Positions 37,993 through 64,000 of a stretch of DNA of 64,000 nucleotides are shown in pieces. The position numbers and the translations under genes are program-made. Every line of letters starts with the position of its first letter. Position 1 is the first letter of the stretch. Under the pieces are notes generated by a model. It was given only the letters and a program-made list of their open reading frames with translations. It searched no databases and had not been told where the DNA came from. Source of the DNA: Setophaga petechia (taxonomy: Eukaryota > Chordata > Aves > Passeriformes > Parulidae); contig JANCRA010000014.1 in assembly GCA_024362935.1 (NCBI GenBank), forward strand, positions 2,065,001-2,129,000. The letters are read 5' to 3'.

Positions 37993-38009
37993 CCGGCAGG
38001 GGGCGCTGC
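37993..38009 (+). promoter_or_regulatory. CTCF-like binding site
   Basis: The sequence CCGGCAGGGGGCGCTGC fits the well-known CTCF core (CC-N-SYAG-R-K-GGCRS). It lies in the CpG island 460 bases before the KLHDC4 start codon. This is a motif match only. Confidence 0.5.
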
Positions 38010-38237
38010 CGCGCGGCTCAGGGAGCGGCCCCAGCCCGGGGCCTTCCGGGGTATCCCGGTGCGGCGTGATCGCGGTGCGATCCCGGGGAATCCCGGTGTG
38101 ATCCCGGTGCGACCCCGACGTGATCTCGGGGTATCGCAGCCCGGCCCGGTGTGATTCCGGTGCGATCCCGGGGTCCCGGCCCCGTCGCGCTCAGATCCCG
38201 CTGGAATCCCGGGGTGATCCCGGCCCCGTCCCGCTGT

Positions 38238-59269
<21,032 letters not shown>

Positions 59270-59625
59270 GGCTGCTCCAGGAGTGAAGGAACGTGCTGGG
59301 AGCAGTGGCCAGCCCTGCTGAGCTCAGCCCCATGTCCATGCTGGCTCCAGCCTTTCCCAGCTCTGGGCTGACCATCCTGGAGGGATGCTCTGCATCTGCT
59401 GCTGGTACTCCTGGGAGTGCTGTGGGAGGCTCCTGAGGAACAGGATTGCTGTCCAAGCACTTGTTCTGGGCTGTACAACACTGACTTTGTTGTTCCAAAG
59501 TTGTTTGGGGTCTGTCTGGACAAACTGTGCACATGACAATGGTTCACTGGTCCCAGATTCCTGACTGGGGCCAGGATGTGTCTCCAGGTGTTCCTACAAT
59601 AAACTTGGTTATATCACCTTGTTTT
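59270..59625 (+). terminator. KLHDC4: KLHDC4 3' UTR with AATAAA poly(A) signal
   Basis: AATAAA lies at 59598-59603, 330 bases after the stop, and is followed at about 20 bases by a T/GT-rich stretch (cttgttttgctcag). The cleavage site is expected near 59620. Confidence 0.85.
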
Positions 59626-60479
59626 GCTCAGTAAATCCCATCCCAGCTTGTGTTCTTGTTTTCCTCCTGGTGTGGAAGAGGGATTGCAGTTCCTGCTGTG
59701 ACATCTGCAGGCAGTGTGAAGTGCACCAGCAGCTCTGAGATGCCTGGAAAAACCTGGGAATCCTTTCCTGCCTTACCTGCGAGATGCACTCACAGAAACC
59801 TCTTCCTTTTCCATGTCCACTGTAGTTTTGCCTTTGTGGGTTGTCCCAGTTCAGTTCTTCCCCCTGTTGGCCCAGTTGTCCTGCAGGTGACCTCCTGATG
59901 ACCAGTGAAATGTCCACCTGCAGAGCTCACTGAGCCCAGGGCTGCTCCAAGGCTTTGCTTTTCAGCCCCTCAAGGCATCCCTCCCTTCCCAGCAGAGCAG
60001 TGCTGTGTCCTTGGGGACAGCAGATGGGATCCAAGTGAGTGCTGCAGCAGCCAAGTGATGCCTGGAGGTGCCACCAGGGCTGGCTGTCCTTGTGCAGGGA
60101 ATTCCAGGTGCCCTGGGTATTGCTGTGGCAGGGCCATCCCCAGGGATGCAGCTCTCCAGAGAGCAGGGCTGGGATCTGCTGGGCTCATTAGGACAGAAGG
60201 AAGATTAAATGGAGCTGACAGGGAGCTTTAATTGTGAGATACAAACATGGCTGGCAGGGAGGGACCTTCCCCACAAAATAACAGGTGAGAGGTGAAAACA
60301 AACCATTTATTGATAACCTGGGAGAGGAGAAAATGGAGCATTTATTGATGATCTGGCAAAGGTGAAAACAAAGAATTTCTTGTTAATCCAGAAAAGAATA
60401 CCTCAGCTTGCTCAGTCACTCACCCTGTTGTCCTCTCACTTGGGTAAGTTCAAATCTTTCTGTGCAGAGTTTTGAGGGA

Positions 60480-60642
60480 TTTGCCACTCCCTGGGAGGGT
60501 GGGCAGGCCCAGGGTGCCCAGAGGAGCTGTGGCTGCCCCTGGAGCCCTGGAAGTGCCCAAGGCCAGGTTGGACAGGGCTTGGGGCACCCTGGGGCTTTTA
60601 AGATCCCTTCCAACCCAACCCATTCCACGACTCGATGATCCC
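60480..60642 (+). mobile_element. CR1-type LINE 3' end
   Basis: Sense copy with gtgcccagaggagctgtggc, aaggccaggttggacagggc and the terminal ccaacccaacccattccacg. Confidence 0.85.
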
Positions 60643-61309
60643 ACAACTGCTGCAGTCATTGAGGAGCTGTGCAAGGAGCTGAGCTGTTCCTAAAGCAGGA
60701 AAAGCTGCCACTGTCAGGATTCTGCTCCCTGCAAAGCCCTCACCCCCAGCTCAGGAGATCCCATCCCATCCCTGCCCTGTCCTGCCTCAGCACAGCCCTC
60801 TGGAGCCACCCTGTCTGTGTGACAGCTTCCAAACATCCCTGCTCTCCCTGCTCCCTGCACTGGCCAAAGCTGCCGTGTGTAATTAGTCCTCAGGTCTCAA
60901 TTAAGCCCTGTGCCGTGGGTCCCACCCTGTTTCTGCTGTCGCTCCTCCCCCTCTGATGCAGTCTGGCTGTTTTCCTGGCAGGGATGCTCGGCAGCTCTGG
61001 AGCTGGGGCTCTGGGGACTGCTGGAATCTGGGTCTTGGGTACAACCACCCAGACACCAGATGGGCTGGGAGCAGCTGACGTGGCACAGGGGGTTTGTCTT
61101 CTTCCTTCCTTCCTTCCTTCTTGCTCTTCCCAAGGATGCAGTGCTGGAGCAGCCCCTCTCACACAGGTGGGATCCAAATCTCCCTTCCCAAATTCCCCCT
61201 TCCCCACTGCTCTGCTGTGCCAGCCCCTCCTCGTGCTGGAAGAACATAAAAATTCCAGTGCAGCCTTAAAAAATGATCCAAACCTTCAGTGACCAAGTGC
61301 AGCTGCCAG

Positions 61310-61660
61310 CCTGGACATAAAGCAGCAGGGCTGGATCATTTCCATGGATTTATGGCTCACCTTGATGGGCATTTTAATGGGCCTCAGGTAGATCTGCAGG
61401 AGCCAGGCTCATAAGACAGGGAAATACACTGAATTTCCTCTCTCTCTGGGCTACTTCTCAGGAATATTTCTGGCCTTGGGCAAATGTGAAAAGCCCAGGA
61501 CTGAGACAAATTGCTCAACTCCCCGGGATTAAGAAAGGAATCATTATTTTGGACCGTGTGGCTTGGGAGCCAATTAATATTAGTCTGTGGCTGTCCCTCC
61601 TACTGAGCAAACCTCAGCTTGACTGAGTGGAACAGAGCTGAAAAATCCTGTGCTGGTCCA
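61310..61660. promoter_or_regulatory. candidate conserved non-coding stretch downstream of KLHDC4
   Basis: This block has moderate GC, no recognisable repeat, and clustered developmental-type motifs: ggcattttaatgggc, gggattaagaaagg and agccaattaatattag. This is composition only. Confidence 0.2.
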
Positions 61661-62244
61661 GGGGCAAGAGCAGGAATAACTGGGCAGGCAGCAGGGGAAA
61701 AATCCAGTCAGGAAACCACCAGTGCTTTTATTTGATGGATAACAAGAGGCATTCTGGTGCTGTTTTACAGATATCTAAATATCTGTGTCTGCAGGGCTCT
61801 GTTTAACCTGCTCCTGACAGGACCTTTGTGTCCTGCACTCGAATGCACCAAAAAAAAAAAAAACAAAACCAGTCCTCGAGAGTCTTTCCAAAGAGTAGAA
61901 GCAGAAATCCAAATCCCAGGGGTGAATTCCCAAGGCTGCAATCCTAATATGTGGGTTTTTTTGGTTCATTTCAAGTGTGCAGCAAGCCTTGAAAAGGGGA
62001 AAAAAAATTATGACTAAGGACCCAAAAGGAAAATCCAAAACAACACAAAAAAAGGAAGAGGTGGGAAGATGATGGACAGTTACTGTGGAAAATGGAATTT
62101 CAAAATTATCCTTTCCCCTGTCCACCCATAGCCCTGTGCCTGGAAAGGGAGAGGAAGGAGAAGAGGAAGCAAAACTGCGACAGGAGGGAATCAGACCATG
62201 TAAGGAAAAGAACTGAATTTAACTGGCACATGCTCTAATCCTTA

Positions 62245-64000
62245 GTTTATTTCTGGTTAAAAATATAGCAATCCAGTGCAGTGTAATAAGAAATCTGCTG
62301 AAAAGGTAGCAGAGAAACAGCTAAAACAGAAGCAAAGCAAAGCTGAGTCCACGAGTCCGGGCTGGATCCAACAACTCTGGACGTGAATGTCGGGGAGGGC
62401 TTTTCCCTCCTTCCCCACCCCCAAAATCTCCTGGGAGGGTCTCACCCCCCTCGGGAGCTGCCACCCTCCCGCACCCTTCTCCTGCTGCAGCTGCAGGGGG
62501 GATGAGGGTGGGATTTGGTCCCTGGCCCTGCCAAATCCCAAAGGAGCTGCTGCTGGGGGAGCACCGAGGGGAGGGACGGGAGCGAGGGGAGCGCCACTGC
62601 CCAGGGCTGGAGCTGAGAGCACGCGGTGGCATCGGCACCAGGACAGCTCAGAACAGGGATACGCATCTTTAATGAGTATGCAGATTATCCGTGGGGACAG
62701 GGAGGGGACAAAAATCAAGGCAGGCATAGTACAAAGATGGTAGAAACGAAGAAATTAAGTGACATAGAAAAAAAAAAAAAAAGAAAGAAAATACATCCTT
62801 AGAGGCTGCCATTGCCAATGATGTTTGGTTTGATTTTCTTTTTTTTTTTCTTTTTTTTTTCTTTTTTTTCTTCTTTTTTTTCTTTTTTTTTTTTTTTTTT
62901 TTTTTTTTAATACAGGGACATGTTGGAAGCTGGAATATACATCCTGCATTACAAAGTGCAAAATACTACATGCTCAGAGCCCAAGCATGATGTCTGAAAC
63001 AGTCCACAGCAAGATGTAAGAGACAAACCCACCACCCTCTCCCTCCTCTCTGGGACATGCTCCAGGTGCTCCTCCCCAGGTGCCTTTGAGAAACAGTTGG
63101 ATTTTTGCTTGGTTTTGTTTTATTGTCATCCTCAGTGGATTGGAATTGAGCCCTCTGGCCCCTGTCCCTCCCCACCCTGCTCCCTGTGCATATTTTTTGG
63201 GGTGGGCTGGATGCTCCTCACCAGCACAGCACCATCAGCCACTCCATCCGTGCTGCTGGAGGTGCCTCCAAGGGGGTTTTTGGGGGGATTTTTAGCCAGG
63301 AGAAATTGGCTGTGAATTAAAAGTAGCTCTGGGTGGTTTTCCTGCCTTGCCATGGGTGAGGAGCAGCCTGGGGAGGAGGAGTGAAGGCAGGAGGGTGCTG
63401 GGGCTGCTGCTCACACCTCGTGTTCCCTATTCCCCCCTGCCCCGAGGAATTCTGCAAAAAGCCAATTTTTGTTTTAAAAACAAGGATCAGAACGGGGCCT
63501 GTTCTGCCATTTTCCCATCTGGACAGGGTTCATTCCTTCCCTGTGCTCCTTCTCTCCTCCTTCTCACAGCAGCATTCCTCCATTTCCAAAGGGTGAAAAG
63601 CCTGGTTCTGCTTTTCTCTCCCATTTATCATTTGGATTTCCCTGGGAAGCTCAGCCTGGAGCATCCCAGAACCCGTCCCCACTCCACCCAAACTCTTCCC
63701 ATGGTCCCCTTGTCTCATCTCCCTTTTGGGGTTCATTGCTGTTGTTACAAAGACAATTTTTTTCATTTGTGGGGGGGTGAGGGGAAGGGAAGCGAGGTTT
63801 TTTCTTTTGTTGGGATTCCTTCTCATCCTTCCCAGTGTTGGGGGGGCAGAGTGTTGATAGCATTTTGCCATGCCACACAGCATAGTGTTATACAAGCAAA
63901 GAATTTTGGCTAAAATCCAAAAAACATTACCCAGGAAAAAAGGCAAACTGTGAGTGAGACTCGATCATTTGTTGTTCTTCTGTGAAAAGACTTGGAAATT
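62245..64000 (-). other. possible 3' UTR of a minus-strand gene (JPH3 expected from synteny)
   Basis: No minus-strand coding is readable. The stretch is repeat-poor and rather AT-rich from about 62.9 kb, and it has an AATAAA on the minus strand (tttatt near 62245). In human the gene next to the 3' end of KLHDC4 in convergent orientation is JPH3. The assignment is inference from synteny only. Confidence 0.25.
62767..62908. repeat. facing A-tract and T-tract
   Basis: An A-rich run at 62767-62790 and a T-rich run at 62838-62908 (with single C interruptions) lie about 47 bases apart in inverted orientation, so they could pair over roughly 20 bases. Confidence 0.8.

Noticed and set aside
37781..38101. 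106-codon open frame in the KLHDC4 promoter
   Set aside because: CpG-island DNA has few stops. The frame precedes the true KLHDC4 start and has no family match.

Overview
The window is vertebrate nuclear DNA, almost certainly from a bird. It carries at least sixteen copies or fragments of CR1-type LINE 3' ends, the dominant interspersed repeat of bird genomes. Two compact multi-exon genes lie on the + strand with canonical GT/AG junctions. I cannot fix the species; a songbird is plausible but not shown. No prokaryotic, phage, plasmid or CRISPR feature is present.

Layout. (1) Positions 1-15200 hold the 3' two thirds of SLC7A5, the large neutral amino-acid transporter LAT1. Nine coding exons encode residues 181-507 in human numbering without a gap and end in TAG at 15198-15200. 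The 5' exon or exons lie upstream of the window. A 3' UTR follows, perhaps to about 17.8 kb. (2) About 17.8-37.7 kb is intergenic. I see no coding gene there, but it is rich in tandem repeats (30-bp, 35-bp, 38-bp and 25/144-bp minisatellites and a 1.3-kb CCCAAT/CCCAGT hexamer array), and it contains a near-perfect 194-bp inverted repeat. (3) About 37.7-38.5 kb is a CpG-rich promoter region with a CTCF-like site and a GC-rich 43-bp repeat. (4) Positions 38470-59625 hold a complete KLHDC4 gene: 12 coding exons, 591 residues, six kelch-type segments, an acidic tail and a C-terminal DUF4110-like segment, with an AATAAA signal at 59598. (5) About 59.6-64 kb is gene-free as far as I can read. It holds one CR1 copy, a possible conserved non-coding stretch, and sequence that could be the 3' UTR of a minus-strand neighbour. 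From the human order SLC7A5-KLHDC4-JPH3 that neighbour would be JPH3; this is inference.

The two genes are neighbours in human 16q24 in the same relative orientation, so the window looks like ordinary conserved synteny. They do not obviously work together: SLC7A5 is a plasma-membrane exchanger that pairs with SLC3A2, and KLHDC4 is a poorly characterised kelch protein. I found no convincing new biological system. The parts most worth a second look are structural: the 99%-identical inverted repeat, a perfect 19-bp hairpin in an SLC7A5 intron, the indel-free hexamer array, a 401-bp tandem duplication that begins at a KLHDC4 splice donor, and the repeat-built KLHDC4 promoter.
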